From Dendrocalamus latiflorus (lineage: Eukaryota > Streptophyta > Magnoliopsida > Poales > Poaceae): a DNA stretch of 64,000 nt. The stretch spans positions 51,666,200 to 51,730,199 of the forward strand of contig CM029612.1 of the NCBI GenBank assembly GCA_017311315.1, written 5' to 3'. The notes under the pieces were generated by a model. That model worked only from the letters and a program-made list of their open reading frames with translations, was not told where the DNA came from and did not search any database. Shown here piece after piece: positions 1 to 12,090 of the stretch. Each line of letters opens with the position of its first letter. Position 1 is the stretch's first letter. Position numbers and translations under genes: made by a program.

Positions 1-469
1 ACCCCCTTGAGAGTAGGAGCACTCGACGCAGTGAACTATAGGAAGAATGACCTTATATGTTCTAGAGTAACCTACCATGGCAGACGTCGAGGACCTAGTC
101 GAACATGGGTCACCAAATGTAGACCTTCCCTTGGAAAGGATGGAGGATTTCGACCCTAATTACCGCTTGATGCCAACCAGGTGTGCTTAACTGGTGTGAT
201 CGAAATGCAGACACAGGGAGGACACAGTCGTGCAGGTCGCGAAAGGCCATTTCGATGGTGGGCGACATTTCTTCCTACTATAAATTATTCCTAATAAGTT
301 TCAATAATTTAAATGACATAATGATTCAAATGCCAATATGCCAGTTCTAATGGTACGCGTGCATTTTCAATGTACTAACGACATTACATTCATTCCTAAT
401 AATTTGTAAATGTTATCTAATAATGTTTTGGACGGAGCGAATTGTTTACTTCGTACAAAAATATTGACT
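1..469. other. Unassigned intergenic sequence
   Basis: No reading frame, RNA gene or element end was recognised here. The first 300 bases are of mixed composition; from about 300 onward the sequence becomes AT-rich and runs into the tandem array that follows. Confidence 0.4.
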
Positions 470-815
470 AAATTTTCTATAACTACAATTTCTACGAGTG
501 CTAATTTTGTATATAATATTGACTAATTTTTGTACAACTAAATTTTTTTATGGATGCTAAACCCTACAACTATAATTTTCTACAGATGCTAAATTTCTAT
601 AACTATATTGACTAAATTTTGTACAACTAAATTTTTTATGGATGCTAAACCCTACAACTATAATTTTCTACAGATGCTAAATTTCTATAACTATATTGAC
701 TAAATTTTGTACAACTATAATATTTACTAAAATGTCTACAACTATAATTTTCTATGGCTGCTAATTTTGTATAACTGTATTGACTAAATTTTTTACAACT
801 ATTTACTTCTTAGCA
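470..815. repeat. AT-rich tandem repeat, about 87-bp period
   Basis: The segment beginning ATGGATGCTAAACCCTACAA at 551 recurs at 638 (87 bp apart), and shorter diverged pieces (ACAACTATAATTTTCTA, TTGACTAAATTTT) continue on both sides. No coding content. Confidence 0.75.
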
Positions 816-1039
816 AAGTTATATAACTATAATTTTCTACGGATCCAAATTTTGCACTAAACAAGCTATTACTTCATATAAAAATATTGACTGAAACATA
901 AAAAATTTATCTCATAAAAGTAGCGGAACTTCTCCTCTTTCTCTCCCTCTCCCAATCCTCTCCTCTCCTCTCCTCTTCTTTCTTTCCATTCTCTCCTCTT
1001 TGCACGCAGCAGATGGAATCGGCTGGGCGGCTGAATATA

Positions 1040-1225
1040 TATTGTGTCCAGTCGCTGAATGGTTGAGCGATTGGACTTGCAGTAGCCCAACGGTTGGGCG
1101 ACAGCGTTTAATTGCCTGACCGTTCGATGACTGCAATTATATCGCCCAACGGTCCACCGACTGCATACGTGTCACGCGGTCATTGGGCGACTGCTTTCAG
1201 TCGCCCAACGGTTGGACGACTGGAG
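1040..1225. repeat. Cluster of GCCCAACGGTTGGGCGAC-type palindromic repeats
   Basis: Several imperfect copies of a palindromic unit (GCCCAACGGTTGGGCGAC and variants such as CGCCCAACGGTTGGACGAC) lie within 190 bp in both orientations. Such clustering is typical of subterminal transposase-binding arrays, but no terminal inverted repeats or target duplication were found, so the element is unidentified. Confidence 0.5.
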
Positions 1226-1689
1226 TCTATTTCTATAAAAAAATTTGCGTGTGTATATTTCTATAATTTTGAATTAAAAATATATTATTTATAAAAAAAT
1301 TCGGGTGATATTTAGAATAGTAGAAGTTTGCTGGAATCACCTTGTGGCAGACAATATCGCAAAATTTTATGAAAACTGTACTTCATTTTTGAGTTTGGAC
1401 CCTACCTTGTTTGTCACATGTTGTCTTGCTAGTTCCTCAATTTTGATGCCACTCTTTCCTTGCCAAATGCCAAGTCAGTGGGTGTGTTTTCTTTCGGCTG
1501 CGACTTTTAACTCTTGGTCTTTAAATTCGGACTGTTCGTGAGAAAGAATATGGACAGAGACAATCGTGTGTGATTTTAGCCGGTATAGCTGAAGTCGGTA
1601 TAGTGCCTATTATAATCGACTAGCATATACTACCTTAAAAAGATACTCTGTTTAAAAGCTAATTACTGTAATATAAACTAGAAGCCGAA

Positions 1690-2470
1690 AAGAACGTATT
1701 ATTGTCTGCAAAATTTTGTTTGCACAACACCACCGGCTCGACCGCACCGCACCACCGCCGCATGTGGCGCAGCGCGGCACCGTCCCGCGCCGCATCGGCC
1801 GCGCGAACCAACATTCTGACACCAGAACAAACCGATCACCTCTTGTCGCGCAAGTCGCGACTGCCGGTCGCTCGGCTCGCAGCCTCGCACCCATACTGCC
1901 ATCAGCCCGCGCCCGCTCCGCTGCTCACGACGAACGGCGCGTCCAAGCCATGCCGCTATGCGCCGTGTGTTTCCACCCACCCACGACCAACCCACTCACA
2001 GTCCCAACTTGCGGCCGCGCGATGGCATCAGTCAAACGCCGTCTCCACCGCGCGCCATTGGTATCCTCCTCCGTTGCTCCAGTAACCCTACTCCTACTCA
2101 CCTCCCACCGCCGCCGCTGTCGAAACTGTGTTCTCCAAGGCCTCGACGGCCATGTGAATGAAGCACACCAACCAGTCTACCACCAACCATTTTCGCTATG
2201 TCACAGGTTCCTTTCCCGCTATCACTTGGCACTAGACCAAAGGAAGACGATTGCATATGCCAGTGACCATGCGCGAGAGCGATCTGAGCTGACGATTGTG
2301 GAGACCGGAGGAAAGGATCAGCGGACAAAAATCAAGTGCCATGCAGGTATGCACCTTTTTTTTTATTTCATGATATTGCTCCTAGTTACTTTTACCTATA
2401 TTTGCTCAATGCAACAATACACAGTTCTTGTTTCTCTTGGCTGTGGCAAATTCTTACTGTAGGGATACTG
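1690..2470 (+). other. GC-rich island with exon-like 3' border, function unknown
   Basis: A GC-rich stretch (about 1730-2330) in an AT-rich setting is open in several overlapping frames on both strands, which is usual for GC-rich non-coding sequence. Its right edge near 2346 reads CATGCAG followed by GTATGCACC, a plausible splice donor, so it might be a captured 5' exon. No protein family was recognised in any frame. Confidence 0.25.
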
Positions 2471-4437
2471 GTTTATTCATCAGATGGTGGTAGTTAGGCT
2501 GATTTGTTATGTTCAACAAATGGTTCCCCATAAAACCAAACACAAAAAGCTTTGTGTCCCAGCCTCCCAGGCCGGAACCAAGTTATTTGGCCCAGTGTTT
2601 CTATTTTTTTTAGTAGGGATCATCACTTCCAATCTATGTATAAACCCCTAGTCTAAACTCAGTGCGTCTAGTTCCCCCCCTTCAAACTAACGAAGGGAAC
2701 ACTAACAGCCTAAAATTCTAATAGCTAGTAACGGTCCATGAGTAACCTCCGCTTTCCTCAGCCAATAAGACAATTACAATAAGCCGAGTTAGCCCTTGAG
2801 CTAACCTAAGAGGGAGGACCGCAATAGGCAACATCATCCGTTTAATCGATTCTGAAGCGTGTCACATCGCAGCAGCCCTTGACATCTATTCATCTCGCAT
2901 GATCAACCAGGATATGTGCACCACGTCCGCCAGACAGCCGCACCTAGCTAGGTAGTGACTGGTCGCTGGATAATGGGAAAAATCGGCGCCATCAACTGCC
3001 CTCGCCTACTATCTCGCCGATTAGTATGTACTTTGCTCTAAATTTCTTTCAATTCTTCCAATTTATTTCAAGAACAAAGGCTAAATTTGTGAGTTAGGAT
3101 TTCAATGTAATGATTGTTGATTCATTTTTGTCGAATTGTAAGCTTAAAACTTAGGGTTTTAATTTTTATTTTTGGAATACCAGCCTAGCTCGTTGCAAAT
3201 CAGAGGTAAAATTGTAGTATTTGACCATAACGTCAAGTAAGCCATTGAACGTGTTTTTCTATTATATCGTTCTTGAATTGTTAAACATACAAATATCTAG
3301 TTGGCTTTTTTAATTAATCGGTGATGATTTCATGAATGATATAATTATTTGCTATTATGGAGAAATAAAAATTGATGAAAAATTACTAATGATATTGTGG
3401 TTTGTCACTTTATAAACTTGAAAGAACGCAAATACTAAAAGGCAATGCACTAATTTACATTTGACTATTCTACTTTTTTATTGAAAACTTTAAGTAATTG
3501 TGTTATCGTTTAACATGCCATTAAGGCCAGATAATGTATTTTACTCATGCCCATCAACTTTTGTCTGTAGTTTCACCTTTAGTTTCTTCAATTTGCTGCA
3601 AGTGTACAACTAACCAATATTATTATCGAGTTTGTTCATTTTGGTAAGTATTTCGATCATTACTTCTTTATCATCATACATTGCTATCGGTTATATTGAA
3701 GTATTGATGCTAAAAATTACCAAACAGCATAATATTATTTGGAATATATATATATGTACGTACGTATGGTGAAATAGTGAACCCCGATCACTTTCGTTCT
3801 AGTTCCACTCCTGTTGTGTCCGACATATTACTGGAGTAAGCAAGATCCTCTACATCTTAAACTAGTTGCGGCTGGGGGTGTTGAGCCGATAAAGATGAAT
3901 ACCCCCTTCTTTTGTGATAATATCGACCCTTTTTTCAAAAAAGTTGCTCCAGGTCTCCATCAGCTCAAATCTCAGATGCAGTGACCATGACACATATCCT
4001 GAATAGTGTCAGATTTGAGCAGAGTGGTGGAAACTGGAAGCTGATGCCCTTTTGTACTTTGCTCCAAGAACTTCCAGAATAAATGAGTGTGGAATTCTGA
4101 TGAAATAATGGTGGCAAAACTTTGTACACGACGGATTTTTCTGTAACTAACAATCATCCAAAGCTAATAGGCATAGCACTATATCGATGAAATAATTAGA
4201 TGACAATACGATTGGGTACCCTACACATGCTACGTAATCCCTTTATCTTTAGCTTAAATTATGTTAAACGCTGTTAAAAAAAAGAAAAAAACTAAAACCA
4301 TAAAGTTAATTATACTGACGTTAAACAAAATCTGAAAATGCCACAGCAAACCATAAAGTTAATTACACTGATGATACACAACGAGTAAGATGAGAACAAG
4401 CAGAAGGTAACTGAAAATTTCTGAAGATCCCTCACAC
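2471..4437. other. Intergenic, AT-rich, no gene seen
   Basis: Only short, unconvincing frames. The stretch 3900-4160 has mildly repetitive content (GATTTGAGC and its complement) but no element ends were defined. Confidence 0.4.
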
Positions 4438-4731
4438 TCACTCTCTCTGATCGATGCATCGACGTGGGGAAGAGAGGCACGAAATCGTCACCTCCGTCCT
4501 CCATGTGCTGCTTGTGATGAGCTCAACGATTCCGTGGAAACGTTCGATGCTGCAAGGGATTCTGAGTACACCCTTCTGGTCATGCCCAAACTCCATTGCT
4601 GCCAGCTCCAGCAACCCGAAGAAGTACGGGTGCTGAAGAACCTTCATGTGCACCACAACCCTCTTCACCTGCTTCCCCTCGCCAACTAGCACCGGGACAT
4701 GCCCTCGCTGAACTGAGAGGCTCTTCCCCAT
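4438..4731 (-). CDS. SAUR family auxin-responsive protein, 97 aa
   Basis: Intact single-exon minus-strand frame, ATG at 4731 and stop at 4438. The protein has the SAUR core in order: the GHVPVLVGEG strand (residues 10-19), the KRVVVHMKVLQHPYF segment (about 23-37), LLELAAMEFG (about 40-49) and GVLRIPCSIERFHGIVELI (about 54-72). This matches the family pattern of a basic VPxGHxxVYVG strand, a hydrophobic HPxFxxLLxxAxxEFG block and an IPC motif. Length and lack of introns are typical. SAURs are small proteins that promote acid growth by inhibiting PP2C.D phosphatases and so raising plasma-membrane H+-ATPase activity; that role here is inferred from the family. A TATA-like run lies about 55-70 bp upstream. 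No damage is visible. Confidence 0.9.
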   Translation of the reverse strand: MGKSLSVQRGHVPVLVGEGKQVKRVVVHMKVLQHPYFFGLLELAAMEFGHDQKGVLRIPCSIERFHGIVELITSSTWRTEVTISCLSSPRRCIDQRE

Positions 4732-4782
4732 CCTCCCCCTGTCAGTGTTTGGGACTTGGATGGTAATTACTTTGAGCTCTCT

Positions 4783-4803
4783 AGCTTATATATATATATA
4801 ATA
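4783..4803 (-). promoter_or_regulatory. TATA box of the SAUR gene
   Basis: A TATATATATATA run lies 52-72 bp upstream of the SAUR start codon on the minus strand, at a normal distance for a short 5' leader. Simple TA repeats occur elsewhere in the window, so the assignment rests on position. Confidence 0.5.
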
Positions 4804-4845
4804 AAAGTATGCAAGTTGCAATGGCTGAAGTCTAGTAGTTTATAG

Positions 4846-5453
4846 GCCTGTTCATATTGATGGGCCTGTTCGGCAGTGAGGAAGCCGGCCGGCTTTTCGC
4901 AGTCGCTACAGTACCTAACTTTTAAACGGAGTATTTTCTCAAGATGGGGTCTACAAATTAAACGTAGTACATGCTAAAAGCCCAACATCTGTACCAGCCA
5001 AAATCGCAAGTGAGTATCGATCTCTCCGTAATCTGTACCGTAAACAGCCAAAATTCAAAAATTTCAGCCAAAAGCCAAAAGCCGCAGCTAAAAAGAACAG
5101 GCCCGTAATCCGCAGCCATCTGTACTAGATCTCTCCGTAATCTGTTCATATTGATATTTGTTTATAGCTTTTGACTGCGGCTGATGAATAGTAATGGTTG
5201 ATGAATAGTAGTAGCTGATGAATAATAGTGTATTATGTAAGAAAAACGATGCAACAAAAAGAATTATAATATTCGGATCGTCATGCGATTTACGAAATTG
5301 TGATATAATAAAATACAAAGTACGTTACAATATATGAAAACGAAAAGTAATATATGATGAATAAAAGTGGCTTATAGAAACTAGGACGTTTGTATTAGCT
5401 TCTGTTTTTGGAAGCAGAAGTCATAAGCAGAAGCCAATATGAACAGACCCACG
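4846..5453. mobile_element. Nested Tourist-like MITEs
   Basis: An outer element begins GGCCTGTTCATATTGA at about 4847 and ends CCAATATGAACAGACC near 5450. It is interrupted near 4863 by a second element, GGGCCTGTTCGG to GAACAGGCCC (about 4863-5105). After the inner element the outer sequence resumes with CTGTTCATATTGATA. The inner copy shares internal sequence (TTTTAAACGGAGTATTTT, AAGATGGGGTCTAC) with copies at 8697, 48205 and 57947. The complex lies just upstream of the SAUR promoter and may affect it. Confidence 0.65.
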
Positions 5454-6204
5454 ATTTCAGAAGGTAGTGTTGCATTTATGCGTTTGTTACTGTCTTGGGT
5501 TCTGATTTTCCTCTTATAGTAACTTTTGCATGACTAAGAGTAGAATCTGTCAACAATATGACAAGTGACAATTACTGACCGTGAAACATTAGGACTAAAT
5601 GCAAGCTAAGTAATCCAATGGTTATTTTCATGCACTTTATAACCAAAGTTGTTTATAGAGTTATGAGATCAGTATATCAAGTCCTGTACGGATATTTGAG
5701 TGATTCGGGTGTACATAAAGTTATGAAGAAAATATTTTTTTACTGTGTCAAACCGTTGGAGTTTGAGGGCTATTTGACACAAGAATACTTAAGAAATCAG
5801 AATAATGCAGCAATAACAAATTTAACAATCACTTATAGGATGTAGTCCATGTATCCAAAACAGTATTTCTATATGGAAGGTTTATTTGGCTAGTGTCACA
5901 ATGCCATCCTCAGTTTCTGGCTCAATTGAATATTTAGCTAGGAGACATTTGCAGCCATCAGATCTCTTAAATATATATTACTATTTGTTCTTTTCTTTTT
6001 TTGGGTCTGTCTCTTGGACCTCTTTTGCCGAGGTTCAGGCGAGGTAGTGGATAAGCAGAGGGAAAGAAAATATGGCGGGGACAAATTTCTTGTGAGCAAA
6101 TAGAATTGCTTGACTTGTTCAATTAAGTTCAACTTCAAACTTGTAGAATTTTTGCAAAAAAAAAAAGTGTATACTCTTCCATTGAAAGGTGGTGTTTTCC
6201 TTTG
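5454..6204. other. Intergenic, no gene seen
   Basis: AT-rich sequence with short frames only; no family recognised. Confidence 0.4.
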
Positions 6205-6470
6205 CCCTGATCGGTTCGGCTTGAGCTTTTGGCTTATTTTTCATTATTCATAAATTTCGTCTTTTTCTGAACTTTTGGCTTTTTGTTGAGCTTTTTTGCC
6301 GGTTCTTTTTTCCCGTATTCGTTTGTATTATACATATTGGGCTAACATATTTTTAAATTTTTTTAAATTTAATTATGCTAATTAAGCCTCTGTCAGCTAC
6401 AGTGTTTTTTCAGCCAGCTACAGTGTTTTCAGCCATAAACCATGAGCTTTTAAGCCCAACCTAGATTAGT
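6205..6470 (+). mobile_element. MITE family B, copy 1
   Basis: Shares long near-identical blocks with 9328-9560 (CATAAATTTCGTCTTTTTCT, GAACTTTTGGCTTTTTGTTG, CTCTGTCAGCTACAGTG). Related sequence is seen inverted at 49577-49813. No coding capacity; the precise ends were not resolved. Confidence 0.6.
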
Positions 6471-6790
6471 TGAGTAGTTTTGAATAAGGTTTTATACGTT
6501 TATTACTCTAAATTAAATCAACGATTTGCAGGATACTTCTTCCGTGGAATAAAATAATGGAACCTCGATTGATCCCGTCTTTCTTGTTGCTTCATAAGAG
6601 TGAATCAATTTCATGGGTGAAGGGCAGGGACTATAATTAAACGATGGATTGCTTCACTAACATCATTAACAAATAAAAGAATACATAGAGGGATATTCTA
6701 ACCATCAGAGCAAAGGTTTCTCTTTGTCATGAAGTCATAAATGGTTTGTCATGAATAAAAATAAGGATATATATATAGGACGAGTGTTTC

Positions 6791-7152
6791 ATGCACCTTG
6801 GTGCCTAGGCACCCATATCAATACCCGTTGATTTGCTTTGAGATTTGCAACGTTTGATGTGGGTATCTTCATATACCCATAAAAAAGTATATTTGAGATG
6901 TCAAACTCCGAAAAAATTAAATTCAACTTCAGTTTAATTAGCTTGAACTATTTTTATGGTATATACTCACTGTAGTCGCATTGAACTCAAAAATAGTTCA
7001 AACTAGTTTGAACTGAGTTCAAAACTTACTTACCATAAATATATCAAGGGTATAAAACATTTTCATACCCAAACTCAAAAAAATTATCAATCATACACGT
7101 GTATTGGACGGTTCTTGATGTGGGTGCTTAGGCACTCAGGTGCCTTATGTAA
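6791..7152. mobile_element. Foldback MITE with GGTGCCTAGGCACC-type ends
   Basis: The left arm GCACCTTGGTGCCTAGGCAC and the right arm GTGCTTAGGCACTCAGGTGC are inverted copies of about 30 bp. The interior is AT-rich and non-coding. The right arm abuts the TA microsatellite. Confidence 0.65.
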
Positions 7153-7153
7153 T

Positions 7154-7264
<111 letters not shown>

Positions 7265-7272
7265 GTCTTTGC

Positions 7273-7620
7273 CGTACTCCCAGGAGTACATACTCCCACT
7301 CCCAATATACCACTTAAACGAACATATTATACTTATTTATTACTTTCGGTATACTTAAATACTAATTCTAAGATACTCCAAAGCGATTTGGTTGAAAACA
7401 TTTCATTGGATTTCTTTAGTTTTGCTATATACTCTTCCCATATATAAAATGAGTATATACACAAATTATACTATAAAAATAGACTTTGATGAAAGTTTTT
7501 ATAGAACCCACTTTAGAGTATCTTATAATTATTATTAGAGTATATTTAAAAGGATAAAGAGGTATAGTAACATCAATTAAGCGGTATATAAGAAGTTGGA
7601 GTACGTACTCCCAGGAATAT
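7273..7620. mobile_element. MITE with TACTCCCAGGAGTAC ends
   Basis: Left end CGTACTCCCAGGAGTACATA and right end GAGTACGTACTCCCAGGAAT are inverted repeats of about 35 bp, extending inward to AATATACC and GGTATATA. No coding capacity. Confidence 0.6.
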
Positions 7621-7635
7621 GAAATCACTTTCATA

Positions 7636-7775
7636 CACACACAAATACATACGTACGTACATACATGTAGGTATATATATGTATGTATGTGTGTATATAT
7701 ATGTATGTGTATATATATATGTATATATGTATGTATATGTGTATATATATATATGTATGTATGTGTGTGTGTGTA
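7636..7775. repeat. (TATG/TGTA)n microsatellite
   Basis: Imperfect tetranucleotide array of TATG, TACG and TGTG units. Confidence 0.85.
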
Positions 7776-7776
7776 G

Positions 7777-7912
7777 CGTTGGGATGTTACTATCGTTTGT
7801 GAGTGAAGTTACTGCCAAACATATGTAGAGTTACTGCTAGTATACAACTGGATAGTAACTCTATATGTGTTTGGCAGTAACTTCACTCACAAACAGTAGT
7901 AATTTTCCGACG
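7777..7912. repeat. Long hairpin, about 60-bp arms
   Basis: The left arm (from GCGTTGGGATGTTACTATCG) and the right arm (ending ACAGTAGTAATTTTCCGACG) are inverted copies around a spacer near 7840. The core AGTGAAGTTACTGCCAAACA pairs without mismatch. It is probably a small foldback MITE; if transcribed it would fold into a strong hairpin. Confidence 0.75.
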
Positions 7913-8696
7913 CGTATTTTACTCCTGCGCACATAATAGTGTGGGTATGATTTTTCTGGTTCAAAGAAGGAAAATTTCTGTTTCGACAAAACAAATATCA
8001 AGTCAAAACAAACCATTAATGACTCCAAGACAACTATGTCTCTTTCATCTATGCCTGTAGTTGTTTTAATATCTGTAATGATCTATGTGATATCTATTTG
8101 TAGTATTATTGGCCAAGATGTATCTTTTATCAACACTTCCACCATTTTAATATTGACATTTATCGATAGCTACATGTCAATCCTATCTGCTTTTTACCTC
8201 TTCCTCGCGGTGCAGTGCACGAGACGTTAGAGGTGATGACTGATGAATGACATAGCCTCCTCATAAGCCATACCAGGCGTTCATTTCTTGACATGCCATG
8301 ATAAAATACAATTACTGTCTTCATTTGGAGGATATCAAATGTCATTAAAATTTTTCAGTGTCTGCTAGCTAGATTGCTTGTGCACCACCTTCTACCGGGA
8401 ATTCCAGCGGGCTTAAGGTTGTTTTGCAATATAATTATTTCTGCTCTGAATGATACTCAGTTTTTTAGTGCACTATTGCATGGGAAATCGCCAAATTTAT
8501 TTGAGGGAATCTTACTGTTCTTGTAGAACTGAACTTTGATGGTAAGTTCTCTACGTCTGGTTTTGCTCAGTATGATGCAAGGTTTTATTTTCTGCTAAAC
8601 AGCTTGACTTATCTTTACTTCTAGCAAATCACACAATTATCTATGCTGAAAAACAAACAAAATGGCAACTTCTAAGATGAAGTTAAGGCCCTGTTC
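7913..8696. other. Intergenic, no gene seen
   Basis: Only short frames; no family or element recognised. Confidence 0.4.
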
Positions 8697-8928
8697 TTTT
8701 CAGCCTCTAAAAGCTGCTTTTCAGCTTTTCTACAACAACTAGCTTTTAAACGGAGTATTTTTTAAGATAGGGTCTACTGGTTAATTATAGTACATATTTT
8801 ACTGAATTCATTTATATCGGCAAAAACCGCATATGAGTTTCTGTTACTCTGTAATCTCTCGTACAAACAGCCCAAAAGCCACAAACCGCAGCCAAAAATC
8901 ACAAACCACAGCAAAAAAGAACATACCC
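8697..8928 (+). mobile_element. Tourist-like MITE (family A), 232 bp with TAA duplication
   Basis: Begins GGCCCTGTTCTTTTCAGC and ends AAAAAAGAACATACCC, flanked by the trinucleotide TAA on both sides (8694-8696 and 8929-8931). A 3-bp TWA duplication and GG..CC termini fit the PIF/Harbinger (Tourist) class. It shares an interior with copies at about 4863, 48205 and 57947. Confidence 0.75.
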
Positions 8929-9327
8929 TAATACCTTAACTCTCCTGCTGCAGCTGCAGCTACCTGTAAAATACACTGCACACACACTCAACTCCGAGTA
9001 TCACATCCCAGACTTTGTCAGAGCATCGATAATCATATCATTGCTTTTGCTTAATGGTTGAGACCACTTGTCCTGAGAGAAGTCACAAGCCCACGTTTCC
9101 ACAAGGCACGTTCTTCAGAAAATTTCAGGACTGAACAATCTTCAGACTCCAGTCATTTTACTCAAAGTTAAAGCTCTGAACTTTTGGACCGTATCAACTG
9201 TAATTTTCATGAGCTTAATGCCCACTTGCCTAGACATGAGATGCTGACACCGAGTCGACGACATACACATTGTTCTCTTCAAGATATCTTGTTGTGCATG
9301 CAGAGAAAACGTGTTCAAAGGTTATGA

Positions 9328-9560
9328 TCGTTTTGGCTTCAGCTTTTAGCTTCCGGCTTATTTGTCACTATTCATAAATTTCGTCTTTTTCTGAACTTTT
9401 GGCTTTTTGTTGAGCTTTTTTGCCCTTTTTTTCTCGTATTTGTTTGTATTATACATAATTGGCTAACATATTTTTTATATTTTTTAATTCTTTTAAATTT
9501 AATTATGCTTAATAGCCTCTGTCAGCTACAGTGTTTTTTCAGCCATAAGCCTCCAAAAAA
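9328..9560 (+). mobile_element. MITE family B, copy 2
   Basis: Second copy of the 6205-6470 sequence, with the same CATAAATTTCGTCTTTTTCT and CTCTGTCAGCTACAGTG blocks. Non-coding. Confidence 0.6.
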
Positions 9561-9570
9561 AGCCCAAATG

Positions 9571-10432
9571 AGTCCAATAAACTTGATTCGGCGGTTCGGC
9601 CTGCATCCCTAATAGTCAAGGTTTGGAAAACATTTTTTTTAAGAGTCTGGTTTGGAAAACTTAAGGATGGTGCAGCAATAGAAGTTCAAATGAAGATAAT
9701 TAATACCTGTATGGTTGTATGTGGATGGTGAGACTCGAAACTAGGAAAAACATCGTCGTCCAGAAGATAACTGCAAGGCTAATTGGTCTTGAATTGTGAA
9801 AAGGTAACATTGTAGAGCACAAGCTGTAGACAATTGATTTTACAAATGACCAGCGTGTATTGCAGAGAATGACAAAATAATGGTAAAGGTCATGAATGAG
9901 GAATAGGGTGTAGATAATCATGAAAGAATCATTTATAGTTTTTTTAAAAAAGAGGAAGAATCACTTATAGCTCATTACACGTATACATCATGTACAGGGT
10001 CCAGTAAAGAAAATGTGTTCTTTAGTGTCCAGTAAACTTGATCCGGCGGTTCGGCCTGCATCCCTAATAGTCATGGTTTGGAAAACTTAAGAATGGTGCA
10101 GCAGTAGAAGTTCAAACGAAGATAATTAATACCTGTATGGTTGTATGTGGATGGTGAGACTCGAAACTAGGGAAAACATCGTTGTCCAGAAGATAACTGC
10201 AAGTCTAATCGGTCTTGAATTGTGAAAAGGTAGTAGTACATTGTACAGTACAAGCTGTAGACACTTGATTTTACATATAACCTGTGTATTGCAGAGAATG
10301 ACAAGATAATGGTAAAGGTCATGAATGAGGGATAGGGTGTAGATAATCATGAAAGAATCATTTATAGTTTTTTTTAAAAAGAGGAAGAATCACTTATAGC
10401 TCATTACATGTATACATCATGTATAGGGGTGC
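9571..10432. repeat. Two-copy direct duplication, about 430-450 bp
   Basis: Unit 1 (about 9571-10018) and unit 2 (about 10019-10432) both start with a form of GTCCARTAAACTTGATYCGG and share the whole stretch through TGAAAGAATCATTTATAG, with a few substitutions and one roughly 20-bp internal difference. The short minus-strand frames in each unit are parallel only because the DNA is duplicated. Confidence 0.85.
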
Positions 10433-10799
10433 GAATGGATTGGGTTAATCCCAATCGATCCGATACCGAATCCGCTTAATACCGAATCCAGGAAGGAAAC
10501 AAAATATCCGGTCGGATTCGGTAATGGTATCGGATATTGCGTGACAGATTCGGTAACGAAATCATGACAGCTATTATCCGACCAAATTACTTCGGTAGCT
10601 GGATAATCAGATAGTTACTGCATAGATATCTGGCACCCCTGACCCTAATAACAGTAATAGTTAGCACATTGGTCTTCTACTCTCCTTTCTCTCAATCCGC
10701 CACCAAGCGCCAAGCTGCCTCCACACATTGTCTTCTTTCTCCCGTCCCATGACCCCCAATCCCCCATTCCACCATTTCCCCTCTGGCCTCCACTCCTCT

Positions 10800-11140
10800 A
10801 GGCCCACCCCTTGACATTCGGCTGCCAGAGTCCCCGCTTGCCGCCGCATCCACTCCGGGCACGCCACTTCCAGGCACTGACCGCGTCGCCTCCAGGCACC
10901 GACCACGTTGCCTCTAGTCCGGTCGCATCCATTTCGGGCACGCCACCTCCACGGCTCCACGTCCTACCTTTGGCCACTGGAGTCCCCGCCGGCCACCGCA
11001 TCCACTCTGGGCACACCACCTCCAGGCACCGACCGCGTCGCCTCTAGTCCAGTCACATCCACTTTGGGCACACCACCTCCACGGCTCCACGCCTCCATCT
11101 CCTGACCTCCATATGCTGGAGTCCCCATCGGCTGCCGCAT
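10800..11140. repeat. GC-rich imperfect tandem repeat inside the hAT-like element
   Basis: Repeated blocks such as CCGCATCCACT, GGCACGCCACCTCCA, GGCACCGACC and GCGTCGCCTC recur at roughly 130-bp spacing. Frames are open on both strands because of composition; no protein family is recognisable. Possibly a captured and amplified GC-rich host fragment. Confidence 0.55.
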
Positions 11141-12090
11141 CCACTCTGAAGGTATATCTTGTGTAGCTTTGGTAGGTATTTTTTTGCTATTTCCTTAAAC
11201 AATGATTGAATAAGCATGTTTTAATTTAGAGCTTTATTAGCAACTAAAGATTGCTTATATATGTCTTTTATTCTTGTATTCTGGGTACGTTGTTAATCTT
11301 GATGCAGCTGAACACTCTCCTTAGGCTTAGAATTGTCAATATTGTTATTCTTCTGTATTCTTATGTAGGAATCACAAGTTAATCCAATTTCATTTTTGAT
11401 TTTTAAAGTTTAATCTGCAAAATTGTAAAATTCAATTTGTATGCCCATAGAATGATATAATTTTAATATGAAACCAAGCTGGTTTGTTGGAAGCACAATT
11501 TCACACATTAAATCCGTAGCAGCATGCATGCCATTCAATGTTGGTTTGATATTTCTTATTTTCTAGGGGCACTCACTATTTCCCCTCCAGGAATCAATAT
11601 TCTAATGTTTGGGCTAAGCTTGGAATTTTGCAAGACAAGAGCAAGACAGAGTTGATCATGTCATCCTGTATTCATGTGAGACTATGATTGAATGACTGTT
11701 ATAAAAGTTTATAAAGCTTTCCTAGAAAGCTACAGTCATATGTTGAACACTTGAACTAGTTTCTTGTATTTTTGTGGTTATGGAACTTATGTTATGTACG
11801 ATTTTATCACTTATATCGTTAATCGTTATGTTGAATCTGTGTCGTGTTAGATTGTTGATTAATGAATTATATGTCAATTTACCACTTATGTTGAACTTGT
11901 ATTGTGCCAAAAACTTATGTTAAATGTATCATTTTGTATGCGTGTGATGTCCGTCTATATTATCCGTTGTCCAATTCGAATATGTCAGATCTTACCGTTT
12001 TTGAAAATATGCATATTCCAAATTCGTATTTGTATCCGAGCTGACTGTATTTGGTACCAAATCCAGGGAAAAAATATGGGTTAGGATATG

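Noticed and set aside
1716..2462. 248-codon plus-strand frame
   Set aside because: Overlaps other long frames in both directions, no motif, and the C-terminal part is AT-rich intron-like sequence.
10661..11144. Several Trp/Gly-rich frames
   Set aside because: Compositional frames in a tandemly repeated GC-rich block inside a non-autonomous element.
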